From assembly GCF_014652135.1 (NCBI RefSeq), contig NZ_BMYF01000002.1:1-64000 (forward strand): 64,000 nt of DNA, in the 5' to 3' direction. Within the stretch, counting starts at the first letter, position 1, and every line of letters starts with the position of its first letter. The translations under genes were made by a program, and so were the position numbers. The notes under the pieces are model-generated. The model made no database searches and was not told where the DNA came from. It saw nothing but the letters and a program-made list of their open reading frames with translations. This DNA comes from Mongoliitalea lutea (GTDB lineage Bacteria; Bacteroidota; Bacteroidia; Cytophagales; Cyclobacteriaceae). Of the stretch, positions 38,858-48,064 are shown in pieces.

Positions 38858-41650
38858 GTGAAAAAGATAGTTTTTATTTTCACACTTATCACGCTATTCG
38901 CTCAACTATCATATGCACAAGCACCTATCAAAGGTAGCGTGTTTGATGAAAACAAAGAGCCACTCATAGGTGCAATCATTCAACTTAAGGGAGTTTCCAG
39001 GAGCTACAATGTAGTAGCGGGGTTGGATGGTTCTTTTTCACTTCCTGTCGTTCCATCGGGCTCCTACACCATGGAAATTAGTTTTGTTGGTTTTAAAACT
39101 TATCAACAAAACATCGATTTTCCTTCTACCAATCCAAAAGGCTTTGATGTTATTTTGGAACCAGATAGCCAAGTTTTGGGTGAAGTAGTCGTAATGGGTG
39201 CTGCTAACAGAGGTTCAGATGCTCAAGCACGAAAGCTGGAGCAAATGGCCAAAAACACCATCAATGTGGTCTCGGCTAAATCCATCGAGTTATCTCCCGA
39301 TATTACGGTAGCCAATGTTGTTCAGCGTGTTTCCGGTCTTTCCATCGAGCGAAATGCGAGTGGGGATCCACAATATGCCATAGTGAGGGGAATGGACAAG
39401 CGATACAATTACACGTTAGTCAATGGGGTCAAAATTCCTTCTCCTGATAATAGAAATCGATATGTTCCTTTAGATATTTTCCCGGCACAGATGCTTGAGC
39501 GTTTGGAAGTAGCCAAGAGTTTGACACCTGATATGGAAGGAGATGCTATTGGTGGTTCGGTTAACCTTGTTATGAAAAGTGCTCCAGATGAATTTGAAGT
39601 CAATGCAGACTTTCAAATGGGTTACAATGCCATTCATTTTACAAGACCTTTTTATAGCTACGATCGAGCGACTGAAAATAGGCTTTCCCCTGCTGAACGA
39701 TTCGGTTCACGCTATGAAGCGGGAATGGCTGATTTTTCTACCGAAAATTTATTGATAAGACCGATTACTCCATTACCGGATATTTTTGGTGGAATAACTA
39801 TCGGTGATCGGTTTATGGGCGGTAAGCTAGGTGTGATGTTTGGCGCTTCTATTCAAAACTCTTTCAGGGGAGCTGATAGGGATTGGTACAAAGTAGATGT
39901 AGATCCATTGGGTACTGGTAGACCTGCTTTATCTAGCTACCAAGAAAGACAAACATCTATCCATCAATTCAGATTGGGACTACATTCCAAGATTGATTAT
40001 CAAATCAATAAAGACAATAACCTGAGTTTATACCTTGGTAGCTTTACCTTGAATGATTTTGAAGCTAGGGAAATGGTCACGAGTGATCGGGATATCTCGC
40101 CAGATAATATCAATGCAACCTATTTATTACAAACCAGGGTACGATCAACTTACAGTAGCATTCGGAATGCTACCCTTCAAGGAAACCACAATTTAAGGGG
40201 TGGCGAATTATTTATGGATTGGTCTGCCTTGTTTTCAAGAGCAGATTTTGATAGACCTGACAATGCTATTTTTTCCAGAAATGGGGGAGTTGAAAACGGT
40301 AGGCCTATGCCTGAAAATATTGAGCGAAGAAATCCCCGCCGTTGGGAAAAACATTACGATCAGGATGTAACAGTACATTTAAATTTCTTGTATAAGCCTG
40401 AATTTCTTGGGTATAATGGTGCCTATGTGAAGTTTGGTGGCATGTATAGAGATAAAGAAAGAGGTGCTTTGTTTAACAGGTATCGATTTGATCCCAATCC
40501 GTCTTTTCAGGTGCAAGGAGTTGATTGGGAAGATTTTCGAGATGTACGCTGGGATGTTTTAAATCCAACAGGAACACTTGGACATGCATTGAACTACAAT
40601 GCATATGAACAAATTGGAGCCTATTACCTAACCACTCATATTGAATTTGGGAAATTAGATCTAAATGCAGGCTTCAGAGTCGAGCATACCAATCAGGGAT
40701 ATATTTCCAGGACTACCAACCAGTTTGAATTACCAGAACTATTTCAAGTGTACACTGATTTTCTTCCCAACTTCAGTGTGAAATACCGACCAAAAAGTGA
40801 TGTGAACCTTAGAGGATCTTACTACAAAGCTATTAACAGGCCTGGGTATTTTGAAATTGTAGATGGTATTTCAGATGAGGATGATGAATTCCCATTTAAG
40901 GGGAACCCAGACGTCAGAAGGGCAATTGCCGATAACTTTGATGTTCGCTACGAATATTTTCCAAGAGCAAATGAACAGTTTTTACTGGGGGGATTTTTCA
41001 AAAGAATTGAAGACCCGATTGAATTATTGTTAATCAGACAGACAAGCTTGACCACAGGTCCTAGAAATCTGACACCTACAAATTCAGGTACTGCCACCAA
41101 TTGGGGGATTGAAACTGATTTTAGCAAGTTTTTCAACAAGTTTGGGATTCGGGCTAACTACACTTTTACCAACTCATCTCTTACAACTATCAAAAGTGAA
41201 CGGGTAAGAGAAAACCCGGAAGACACCAGTTCCCAGCTTATATTGAGAGAGGTAGAGCAAACGCGACCACTTCAAGGTCAGGCAGATCATATCGGAAATC
41301 TAAGTTTTCTATATAAAAATCTAACCTCTGGTACAGACATTCAATTAGCAGCAGTATACACAGGTGAGCGAATTGAAATCGTCTCTCCATGGCTTGACTT
41401 AGATATATGGTCTAGGCCTTTTGTACAGTTGGATTTTTCCTTTGATCAGAGAATTGGGAATTGGGTCGTGTTTTTCAAAGCTAATAATGTCTTGAACACT
41501 CCATATGAACTATTTGTAAAGAAGCCTAGAAAAACAGAGCAGTTGGACTTTCCTATGCAGGATAGACCTGGGGAGACGATTGTACAGCGGGAATTCTTCT
41601 GGCAGTCTTTCAGATTAGGGGTGCGATATAAAATCAACGGAATACTATAA
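38858..41650 (+). CDS. TonB-dependent outer-membrane receptor
   Basis: A 930-residue receptor. After the signal peptide (ending near SYAQ) comes a CarboxypepD_reg-like domain (IKGSVFDENKEPLIGAIIQL, VPSGSYTMEISFVGFKTY). The plug domain follows (VANVVQRVSGLSIERNASGDPQYAIVRGMDKRYNYTLVNGVKIP, LEVAKSLTPDMEGDAIGGSVNL). The rest is a 22-strand barrel ending in the short C-terminal strand QSFRLGVRYKINGIL. The GTG at 38858 begins the signal peptide directly, while the upstream TTG at 38834 would add eight polar residues, so GTG is chosen. It is followed at 23 bases by the beta-helix lipoprotein gene, so the two probably form an uptake pair. The substrate is unknown; this is not a classical SusC. Confidence 0.92.
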   Translation: MKKIVFIFTLITLFAQLSYAQAPIKGSVFDENKEPLIGAIIQLKGVSRSYNVVAGLDGSFSLPVVPSGSYTMEISFVGFKTYQQNIDFPSTNPKGFDVILEPDSQVLGEVVVMGAANRGSDAQARKLEQMAKNTINVVSAKSIELSPDITVANVVQRVSGLSIERNASGDPQYAIVRGMDKRYNYTLVNGVKIPSPDNRNRYVPLDIFPAQMLERLEVAKSLTPDMEGDAIGGSVNLVMKSAPDEFEVNADFQMGYNAIHFTRPFYSYDRATENRLSPAERFGSRYEAGMADFSTENLLIRPITPLPDIFGGITIGDRFMGGKLGVMFGASIQNSFRGADRDWYKVDVDPLGTGRPALSSYQERQTSIHQFRLGLHSKIDYQINKDNNLSLYLGSFTLNDFEAREMVTSDRDISPDNINATYLLQTRVRSTYSSIRNATLQGNHNLRGGELFMDWSALFSRADFDRPDNAIFSRNGGVENGRPMPENIERRNPRRWEKHYDQDVTVHLNFLYKPEFLGYNGAYVKFGGMYRDKERGALFNRYRFDPNPSFQVQGVDWEDFRDVRWDVLNPTGTLGHALNYNAYEQIGAYYLTTHIEFGKLDLNAGFRVEHTNQGYISRTTNQFELPELFQVYTDFLPNFSVKYRPKSDVNLRGSYYKAINRPGYFEIVDGISDEDDEFPFKGNPDVRRAIADNFDVRYEYFPRANEQFLLGGFFKRIEDPIELLLIRQTSLTTGPRNLTPTNSGTATNWGIETDFSKFFNKFGIRANYTFTNSSLTTIKSERVRENPEDTSSQLILREVEQTRPLQGQADHIGNLSFLYKNLTSGTDIQLAAVYTGERIEIVSPWLDLDIWSRPFVQLDFSFDQRIGNWVVFFKANNVLNTPYELFVKKPRKTEQLDFPMQDRPGETIVQREFFWQSFRLGVRYKINGIL

Positions 41651-41673
41651 CAACACAATCAATTTACAAACAA

Positions 41674-43035
41674 ATGAAGAAAGTAAGAGTACATTTCAGT
41701 TTGCCGTTCTTGTTTGTCTTGTGGTTTATGTTCACAGCATGTGATAATTCATTTGTTGTGGACGAAGATCCTGACATCAATGAGAATCCAGATGGAGTTC
41801 CTGCTGGGTTTACGGCCTTATCAGGAGACGTAAGTGGAACCTTGGGACCAGATAGAAATTACTGGGTAACTGCTGATCTTTTTATCAGAGAAGGTCAATC
41901 TTTGACAATATTAGAGGGTACAAATATCATTGTAGATGGTACAGGAAGACCTGGTAGAAGTCCAGAGATTAATGTATCTGGCAGTCTTTATTGTTATGGA
42001 ACAGCAGAAAAGCCTATTTATATAGGTGTTGAGGAGGAAAAAAGAACCGTAAATAATATCTTCAGAGGTTTATGGGGAGGTATTATTGGTACAGATAAGG
42101 CACAGGATATGGTATTCGAATATACAACCATTGAATTTACTGGAGCCCCAGCAGAAGCAGGTTCTTCTATTGTGGCTGAAGGCGAAATTGATGAAGGCGA
42201 ACCAAGATATGCTGTATATATGGTCAATCCGGAAGGAAACTTTATCATGTGGCATTCCAGAATTGCTTATACCAAAGATGATGCTATCCGTCTAAATGGA
42301 GCAAAAACATTAATCGCTTACAGTGAATTTGCATTCAATGGAGAAACAGGTGGGGAATCCGTTAATACCAAAAGTGGTGTAGTAGGAGACTTCTGCTATA
42401 ATATCTTCTACAGTATTGCTACCAATGGTTTGAAAGCTGCTAACTCTAAGGGTAGACAGCCGCAGTGTAACAACAACTATTATAATAATACGATTGTAAA
42501 TTCTGGTTGGAGAAGAGCTCAAGCAGGTAGAGGAGGTTCTTTGAACTATGAGAATGGTGCTAGAGGAGAGGTGTTCAATAACCTCGTTGCTGATAGCCGT
42601 TACGGTCTACGTTTGTTTCCACCAGATGACGAACCAGATATGGCCAATATGAAATGGGGAAATCATTTCTATTTCGGTAGTGATCCTGAAATGGTAGAAG
42701 GTTTTCACCCTAATAATGGTATTATAGGTCAAAATATCCCAGGATGGGAAAGTATTGTAGTGCCTGATTCAGATGTTTTTGGTGGAGTAGGCGAAAATGA
42801 TCCAATGTTTGTGGATTATAACGTGGGAACATATACCCCTGCTAACTTCCGTGCGGTAAGTGATGCGAAGTTTATCAATAATATGTTTGACAAGTTCAAG
42901 TTGAGAGCTGATAGCCCAGCCTTAACTGGAGGTACGACTGATTTTAGTCCAATCTTCAGTGAATATGTTGTCAATGGCAGGACTTATGTGACTCCACTGC
43001 CCTCCACTTTCTTTGGAGCTCTAGGAGCCAATTAA
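41674..43035 (+). CDS. Right-handed beta-helix lipoprotein
   Basis: A 453-residue lipoprotein (signal ending in MFTAC, then DNSFVVDEDPD). The mature part reads as a parallel beta-helix with repeated short strands and Asn/Gly turns (VTADLFIREGQSLTILEGTNIIVDGTG, INVSGSLYCYGTAEKPIYIGVEEE, MVFEYTTIEFTGAPAEAG, CNNNYYNNTIVNSGWRRAQ). The family is close to proteins that sit beside TonB receptors in Bacteroidota and may capture a polymer or glycan at the cell surface. No obvious lyase residues can be pointed out. A terminator follows, which separates it from the next gene. Confidence 0.85.
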   Translation: MKKVRVHFSLPFLFVLWFMFTACDNSFVVDEDPDINENPDGVPAGFTALSGDVSGTLGPDRNYWVTADLFIREGQSLTILEGTNIIVDGTGRPGRSPEINVSGSLYCYGTAEKPIYIGVEEEKRTVNNIFRGLWGGIIGTDKAQDMVFEYTTIEFTGAPAEAGSSIVAEGEIDEGEPRYAVYMVNPEGNFIMWHSRIAYTKDDAIRLNGAKTLIAYSEFAFNGETGGESVNTKSGVVGDFCYNIFYSIATNGLKAANSKGRQPQCNNNYYNNTIVNSGWRRAQAGRGGSLNYENGARGEVFNNLVADSRYGLRLFPPDDEPDMANMKWGNHFYFGSDPEMVEGFHPNNGIIGQNIPGWESIVVPDSDVFGGVGENDPMFVDYNVGTYTPANFRAVSDAKFINNMFDKFKLRADSPALTGGTTDFSPIFSEYVVNGRTYVTPLPSTFFGALGAN

Positions 43036-43055
43036 TTTCAATCAATAGTATCATG

Positions 43056-43087
43056 GAAGTCGGTCGATACAGACCGACTTCTTTTTC
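43056..43087 (+). terminator. Terminator after the beta-helix gene
   Basis: GAAGTCGGTC (43056-43065) and GACCGACTTC (43072-43081) form a 10-bp stem with a GATACA loop, followed by TTTTT. Confidence 0.75.
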
Positions 43088-43099
43088 ATTATAAAACTC

Positions 43100-44074
43100 A
43101 TGAATTTCCGTCACATACTAAGTTTTAGCTTGATTTTTATTTTGTTTGCCTGTAATCAAACCGATGAAGGACCTGATTTAAGGAAAGAGTTTTGGAAGAA
43201 TCATGTTCCCTTTGAACTGGATTATTCAGTTCCTTTGGGATTAGACCGAAATGACCGCTTTATAGAAAGAGCTGAAAGCAGGGGTACATCAGATTTGATT
43301 GAGGCTTCAGGCATAGTTGTCAGCATCAATAACCCTGGTTTTTTATGGACGCATGAGGATAAAAATAATACCAATGAGATTTTTTTATTAGACAAGCAAA
43401 CAGCCGAAACAGTGGCTAGCTTTGAGTTGGAAGGAATTTTTAACCGTGATTGGGAAGATATAGAAATTGGACCAGGACCCGAAACTGGTGCGACATATAT
43501 TTATTTGGGTGAAGTAGGAGACAATGATCGGGTTTATCGGGATTATAAAATTTATCGATTTAAAGAACCAATTTTTGATCCCCAACAAAGAGGTCAAAAA
43601 GTCACTATTCCAAATACTGCTATTGAAGTAATTACTTTTAGCTATCCTGATAGGTTACGACATGATGTGGAAACATTACTTTTAGATCCTTGGACACAAG
43701 ATTTGTTTTTGGTGACTAAACGTGATTTTTTCTCGATTATTTATGTTTTGCCGTATCCACAAACCACTGAAGAACCTATGATAGCCACGAAAGTAGGAGA
43801 GTTTTCTTTTACCCGTGCAGTGGGGGGAAATATTTCTCTGGACGGTAGAGAGATGTTGATCAAAACCTATGATTTCATTCTGCACTGGGAGCGTGATGTC
43901 AATGAAGACATGGTGGATATGTTTATGAAAATTCCCACGCTTGCACCTTATAATCCTACAGAGCCGCAAGGGGAAGCGATTTGCTTTGATCAGAATAAAA
44001 ATTACTTCACCCTAAGTGAGTTTAGCAATGCAATTGTTCCTAAGCTTTACTTTTATGAACGATTAAGACCTTAG
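43100..44074 (+). CDS. Probable beta-propeller lipoprotein, paralogue of 53607-54521
   Basis: A 324-residue lipoprotein (FILFACN lipobox). It contains the motif series ASGIVVSINNPGFLWTHEDKNN, NRDWEDIEIGPGPETGATYIYLGEVGDNDR, IYRFKEP, DVETLLLDPWTQDLFLVTKRD and PQGEAICFDQNKNYFTLSE. The spacing suggests a propeller with Asp-rich turns that could bind metal. The same series occurs in the protein at 53607-54521. The family has no firm function known to me; similar proteins are labelled hypothetical or loosely phytase/esterase-like. It lies after the TonB/beta-helix pair but behind a terminator. Confidence 0.78.
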   Translation: MNFRHILSFSLIFILFACNQTDEGPDLRKEFWKNHVPFELDYSVPLGLDRNDRFIERAESRGTSDLIEASGIVVSINNPGFLWTHEDKNNTNEIFLLDKQTAETVASFELEGIFNRDWEDIEIGPGPETGATYIYLGEVGDNDRVYRDYKIYRFKEPIFDPQQRGQKVTIPNTAIEVITFSYPDRLRHDVETLLLDPWTQDLFLVTKRDFFSIIYVLPYPQTTEEPMIATKVGEFSFTRAVGGNISLDGREMLIKTYDFILHWERDVNEDMVDMFMKIPTLAPYNPTEPQGEAICFDQNKNYFTLSEFSNAIVPKLYFYERLRP

Positions 44075-44143
44075 TAAGTGAAAGTAAGCGATTGTTGTTG
44101 TTGGATTTTGGTCAATTTAAGTGAAGAATCAACCCGAATCCTC

Positions 44144-44151
44144 TACTTTTG
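44144..44151 (+). promoter_or_regulatory. -7 element immediately before the GH16 gene
   Basis: TACTTTTG matches TAnnTTTG and ends 4 bases before the ATG at 44156. Transcription from it would begin at or within the start codon, giving a leaderless message. No good TTTG partner is visible upstream. Confidence 0.45.
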
Positions 44152-44155
44152 CAAC

Positions 44156-45007
44156 ATGCAGCATCCCTTTTCATTCTGTTTGATAGTATTGCTTTGCTCA
44201 GTATTATTCTTGCCTGTAAATGCACAAGAGATGGAATCATGGAATTTAGTTTGGTCGGAGGAATTCGACTATAAAGGGCTTCCTGATCCTGAAAAATGGA
44301 CTTTTGAAGTGGGGCATGTTCGAAATTTGGAGCAACAATACTATACCGAGCAGCGATTGGAAAATGCAGTGGTCAAGCGGGGCAAGTTGGTTATAACCGG
44401 AAGGAAAGAAAAATTCCCCAATGCTGCATATGAACCTGGTTCTACCCAATGGAGGACTTCTAAACCGTATGCTGATTATACTTCAGCTAGTATTACCACT
44501 CAAGTACTGTATGCTTGGACTTATGGCAGGGTAGAAGTTCGGGCCAAACTACCCAAAGGCAATGGAATGTGGCCGGCTATTTGGATGTTGGGAGACAACT
44601 TTGAGGAAGTTGGTTGGCCTTATGCAGGTGAGATAGACATCATGGAACATGTGGGGAAGGAGCCTTTGGAAGTTCACGGAACCGTGCATTTTCCAACTGG
44701 TAAACAAGATGAGTTTGTTTCCAATGGGGGAGTTGTGTCCAAAAAAGGACTAGCTAGGAAATTTCATGTATTTGCTATCGAATGGAGCGAGGGAAAAATT
44801 GATTTTTTTATCAATGATATTCTCTATCATACTTTCAAGATAGACCAAGCAGGCAAGGGTCCCGATAATCCCTTCCGCAATCCGCATTTTTTGATCATCA
44901 ATCTCGCAATGGGAGCCAATTGGCCCGGACCGATAGATGATAAAGTACTGCCACAGCAGTTTATCATAGATTATGTGCGGATCTATCAAAAGATTTTCAA
45001 GGAGTGA
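44156..45007 (+). CDS. GH16 family beta-glucanase
   Basis: A 283-residue secreted glycoside hydrolase with a signal peptide (cleavage near VNAQ). The GH16 active-site signature EIDIMEHVG is at 159-167, giving Glu159 as nucleophile, Asp161 as helper and Glu164 as acid/base. WSEEFDYKGLPDPEKWTFE opens the jelly-roll and GRVEVRAKLPKGNGMWPAIWML precedes the active site, as in laminarinases (beta-1,3-glucanases). The frame extends 26 codons upstream, but ATG 44156 begins the signal peptide and lies just after a -7 element. It probably releases oligosaccharides; a link to the nearby TonB receptor is plausible but unproven. Confidence 0.93.
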   Translation: MQHPFSFCLIVLLCSVLFLPVNAQEMESWNLVWSEEFDYKGLPDPEKWTFEVGHVRNLEQQYYTEQRLENAVVKRGKLVITGRKEKFPNAAYEPGSTQWRTSKPYADYTSASITTQVLYAWTYGRVEVRAKLPKGNGMWPAIWMLGDNFEEVGWPYAGEIDIMEHVGKEPLEVHGTVHFPTGKQDEFVSNGGVVSKKGLARKFHVFAIEWSEGKIDFFINDILYHTFKIDQAGKGPDNPFRNPHFLIINLAMGANWPGPIDDKVLPQQFIIDYVRIYQKIFKE

Positions 45008-45009
45008 AA

Positions 45010-45471
45010 TTAAAAATTCATTCTTGCAAAATCCTTGGGCCGTAGTTTTTTGGTGAATTTTTCAGGAATCGGTGTTGATTCTGAGTGATTTTCAATCAAA
45101 TGGAGTAAAGTTGAACGTTTATACTTCAATATGTTGACTGTTGAAGCAGTGAGGGCACCCATTATCCAATAGCCTACTATACCAGCAGCAATTTGTAATC
45201 CCTGAGTTGGGTCTGAACTTGATATAACTGCTGCACTTGCCCCAATAATAGGGAATATTATAAACATGCTTCCTGATGCAATATACCCTGTTTTGGCTTC
45301 TTTTCTTTTTCTGAAGAATAAGTTAACAAGAGCGGTTAAAGAATCTTGTTGGTGTGTTAAAACAAGAAACTCTTCTTTACTCATTTTCTTGGGGTCTTTC
45401 TGGTTTAATTTTTCTTGTGCAAAGACCTGCGTACTTACACAAACTAACAAAATAAAGATAGTGGTTTTCAT
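45010..45471 (-). CDS. Exported/membrane protein of unknown function
   Basis: A 153-residue protein with a signal peptide (ending near FAQE). A charged region follows (KLNQKDPKKMSKEEFLVL), then two hydrophobic segments at about 66-87 and 90-110 (YIASGSMFIIFPIIGASAAVI, IAAGIVGYWIMGALTAS) and a basic tail. It is a small Bacteroidota-type protein with no named family that I recognise. It converges on the GH16 gene with 2 bases between the stops. Confidence 0.68.
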   Translation of the reverse strand: MKTTIFILLVCVSTQVFAQEKLNQKDPKKMSKEEFLVLTHQQDSLTALVNLFFRKRKEAKTGYIASGSMFIIFPIIGASAAVISSSDPTQGLQIAAGIVGYWIMGALTASTVNILKYKRSTLLHLIENHSESTPIPEKFTKKLRPKDFARMNF

Positions 45472-45532
45472 GGTAAGTCAAAATTTACAGGTGATTAAAG
45501 GTGGTTAAACCAAATAAATATACAAAAATTTA

Positions 45533-46693
45533 CTATTTTAACCGCATTTTCACCAAAACAATCTTTTCCTCTTTAAGTGCTTCTTTTTTTTGGTTAAAAA
45601 AGGCATGAAGATTAACATTTTTGGTGTCGACAGATTGACCCTGAAATGTTTCAACGTAGCTATTGAAAAAAGTACGAGAGTCCATTTGATAGATGATCCA
45701 ATCATCATGGTAAGTCCAGGAATACTGCCTCAAGGGCATTTGATCAATATCATTGGTAATTCCTGCAATCACTTTTTTCACCTGCTTATCGGCATCCAAA
45801 AAAATCCAGTGTGGTTTCTTGTAGTCGTAGGTAGCTGAAAGAAAGTAACCAAAAGGCATAGGGAAGAAGCTGATAACATATTCAACCTTTTTGTTATCAG
45901 TAAAATATTCTCTCTGAGCTTTCGTGTCCTTTCCTAGTCGAACTTTAGTTTCCCAATCTAATTGATACTTGCCAAAGTCAAAAACGATACTGTCTTTTAA
46001 ATAGCCATTCTGATTAAATACATAGACATTACTCGTGTATTTCTCCCGAAAATAAATATCATTCGTTGGCCCTTGTAAATAAGTGTGGACATAGCCAAAG
46101 GGTATCATTTGGTCAGTTCCTTTTCTGGCAGGTACAAATCCTACAGTATCGAGTGCAGATGATCTTATAAATATAAATTGTTGATCCAGTTCTCCATACG
46201 GAAAATGTTGCAACATAAAATCTTGTCCATGATATACAGATTCAGAGTTCTGATTTATGGTTTCTTCTAATAAGTTTCCTTTGAAATCAAATACTAGGGA
46301 TTTTTTTAGGTATCCTACATCCACTCTTATCTGATCATTTCCGACCAATGACAGCCCATCAAAAATCCTAAACTCACCCGGTCCATCCCCATAGTTGCGG
46401 ATAATGTTTTCTAATTTTCCAGCTGTGTCAAAAATAAAAATACTTGCGTTTTCTAGGCTCTCAACAATGATATGCTTGTCAGTAAAGAGCATTTTATAGG
46501 CATTGACGATGGGAGTCTCGTCTGGATAATCCAATAGTACATAATCCAACTCCTCAAAAATTTCAGAAGCCAGGTACTCCTTAGCCAAATCCAAATCAAT
46601 TTTTGTAGACGTGGATGTCTCTTTATGGGTACAGCTAGTTTTTAAGCAAAGGACTGAAATCAATACCCAAACACTCCATAGCTTCCTTTTCAT
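45533..46693 (-). CDS. 6-bladed beta-propeller lipoprotein
   Basis: A 386-residue lipoprotein (signal with the Cys in LKTSC). The pattern of the Bacteroidota 6-bladed propeller family is visible, including EELDYVLLDYPDETPI, the repeated blade phrase IFDTAGKLENIIRNYGDGPGEF, and SLVFDFKGNLLEE. These proteins are common in this phylum, exported, and of unknown ligand. Its start overlaps the stop of the YihY gene by 4 bases, so they are co-transcribed. Confidence 0.85.
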   Translation of the reverse strand: MKRKLWSVWVLISVLCLKTSCTHKETSTSTKIDLDLAKEYLASEIFEELDYVLLDYPDETPIVNAYKMLFTDKHIIVESLENASIFIFDTAGKLENIIRNYGDGPGEFRIFDGLSLVGNDQIRVDVGYLKKSLVFDFKGNLLEETINQNSESVYHGQDFMLQHFPYGELDQQFIFIRSSALDTVGFVPARKGTDQMIPFGYVHTYLQGPTNDIYFREKYTSNVYVFNQNGYLKDSIVFDFGKYQLDWETKVRLGKDTKAQREYFTDNKKVEYVISFFPMPFGYFLSATYDYKKPHWIFLDADKQVKKVIAGITNDIDQMPLRQYSWTYHDDWIIYQMDSRTFFNSYVETFQGQSVDTKNVNLHAFFNQKKEALKEEKIVLVKMRLK

Positions 46694-47646
46694 CCTATAC
46701 CCGATTGAAATGAGATCACCCGTTCTTTTTTCGCGTCTGCTGCCTTGTCTAAACTCACATTGATTTCAAATGCCACCAAAATAATCAAGGAAGTGATCAA
46801 CAACCACAGCATGACAGCAATCATTGCACCGATGGAGCCATAGAGCTTGTTGTAATTCGCAAAATTATTGAGATAATAGGAAAACAAATAAAAACCCATG
46901 GTGATCAGGAAGCCGGCAGTTAATGAACCTGCGGAGAAAAAGCGCCACTTGTCATGAACTGCCGGTGCAAATCGAAAGATGTAAGCGGTGGCAATGGTAA
47001 ACAAGGACAGCAAGACCAAAAACCGAAAACCTGCTAACAAGTAGTAGTACAGACTGGAGGAAACAATCTCCCATTCAGAAATAGCATATAAAATACTGCT
47101 GCCAATGATCATAATCAACACGGCGCCGATAATCGAAAAAACCAGCACGAACACAATGCTTATAGCAATAGCTCTTGTGGTGAAAAAGCTTCGTTTTTCT
47201 TTAGTTTTGTAAACTGCATTAAAAGCACTCATCATGGAGACGACTCCATTAGTTGCCAAGAATAAGGCTAAAAAGAAACCCAAGGATAATAAGCTTTGCC
47301 TAGGTTTGCTGACAATATCCATGATGGTAGATTCTGCTTCATTATAAATAGCAGCAGGGATGATTTCTGCTATGAACATCAAGATGTTTTGAGTGGTGAC
47401 TGAAGGGAAAAATAGTCCAATGTAGGGAATCACATTTAGCAAAAAGAGAAGCAATGGAAACATGGCAATGGTGAAATTAAAGGCCATCGCAGATGCTCTT
47501 TCATTGATTTCATCTTTTTTTAACTGTTCTATAAAAATCCTGCCTACATCGTACAGGTTTTGATCAGGATTTCCCAGATGAAATTTTCTCAAAAGTTTAG
47601 CCTTGCGGCTGAGTTTGATGGAAAACAATCGAATGTATTTCTTCAC
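46690..47646 (-). CDS. YihY/BrkB-family inner-membrane protein
   Basis: A 318-residue polytopic membrane protein with six hydrophobic helices. Family motifs include ERASAMAFNFTIAMFPLLLFLLNVIPYIG near the start, a central FFLALFLATNGVVSMMSAFNAVYKTKEKR, and KLYGSIGAMIAVMLWLLITSLIILVAFEIN near the end. YihY proteins were once called RNase BN, which is a misnomer; their true transport role is uncertain. It follows the thioesterase gene by 5 bases and overlaps the propeller lipoprotein gene by 4. Confidence 0.92.
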   Translation of the reverse strand: MKKYIRLFSIKLSRKAKLLRKFHLGNPDQNLYDVGRIFIEQLKKDEINERASAMAFNFTIAMFPLLLFLLNVIPYIGLFFPSVTTQNILMFIAEIIPAAIYNEAESTIMDIVSKPRQSLLSLGFFLALFLATNGVVSMMSAFNAVYKTKEKRSFFTTRAIAISIVFVLVFSIIGAVLIMIIGSSILYAISEWEIVSSSLYYYLLAGFRFLVLLSLFTIATAYIFRFAPAVHDKWRFFSAGSLTAGFLITMGFYLFSYYLNNFANYNKLYGSIGAMIAVMLWLLITSLIILVAFEINVSLDKAADAKKERVISFQSGIG

Positions 47647-47651
47647 AACAG

Positions 47652-48062
47652 CTATTGGTCAAAGTAAGGCCGTAATAAATCTAACAAATATTGCGGAGGT
47701 CTACAGGGTCTATGTGAATCTTTTTTCAAAAATGTCAAAGTTGTCCACCCTTTAGTCAATAATTCTCCCTGCTCATTGATGACTTCATACTCGAATTTGA
47801 TCCGAATCCCGGGCATTTCGGGAATGATAGTTTTGATAGTGAGCAATTCATCGTACTTACCGGGTTTGATAAATTGAGTATGGAGCTCCAATACAGGCAT
47901 GATAACTCCTTCGTCCTCCATTTGCTTGTAAGAAAACCCTGCTGCACGAAGTGCTTCTACACGGGCTACTTCAAAATACATGGCATAGTTGCCATAATAG
48001 ACGTAGGCCATCTGATCGGTTTCTGCATAGCGCACTCGGACTTGGGTAGATGCTTCAAACAT
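47652..48062 (-). CDS. YbgC-type acyl-CoA thioesterase
   Basis: A 136-residue hot-dog-fold thioesterase. The active-site region RYAETDQMAYVYYGNYAMYFEVARVEALRAAG carries the catalytic Asp16, and VRYAETD is the usual 4HBT start. It hydrolyses short acyl-CoA or acyl-ACP thioesters; the exact acyl length is unknown. In many bacteria ybgC sits with tol-pal, but here it lies between mltG (2 bases) and the YihY gene (5 bases). Confidence 0.92.
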   Translation of the reverse strand: MFEASTQVRVRYAETDQMAYVYYGNYAMYFEVARVEALRAAGFSYKQMEDEGVIMPVLELHTQFIKPGKYDELLTIKTIIPEMPGIRIKFEYEVINEQGELLTKGWTTLTFLKKDSHRPCRPPQYLLDLLRPYFDQ

Positions 48063-48064
48063 GA

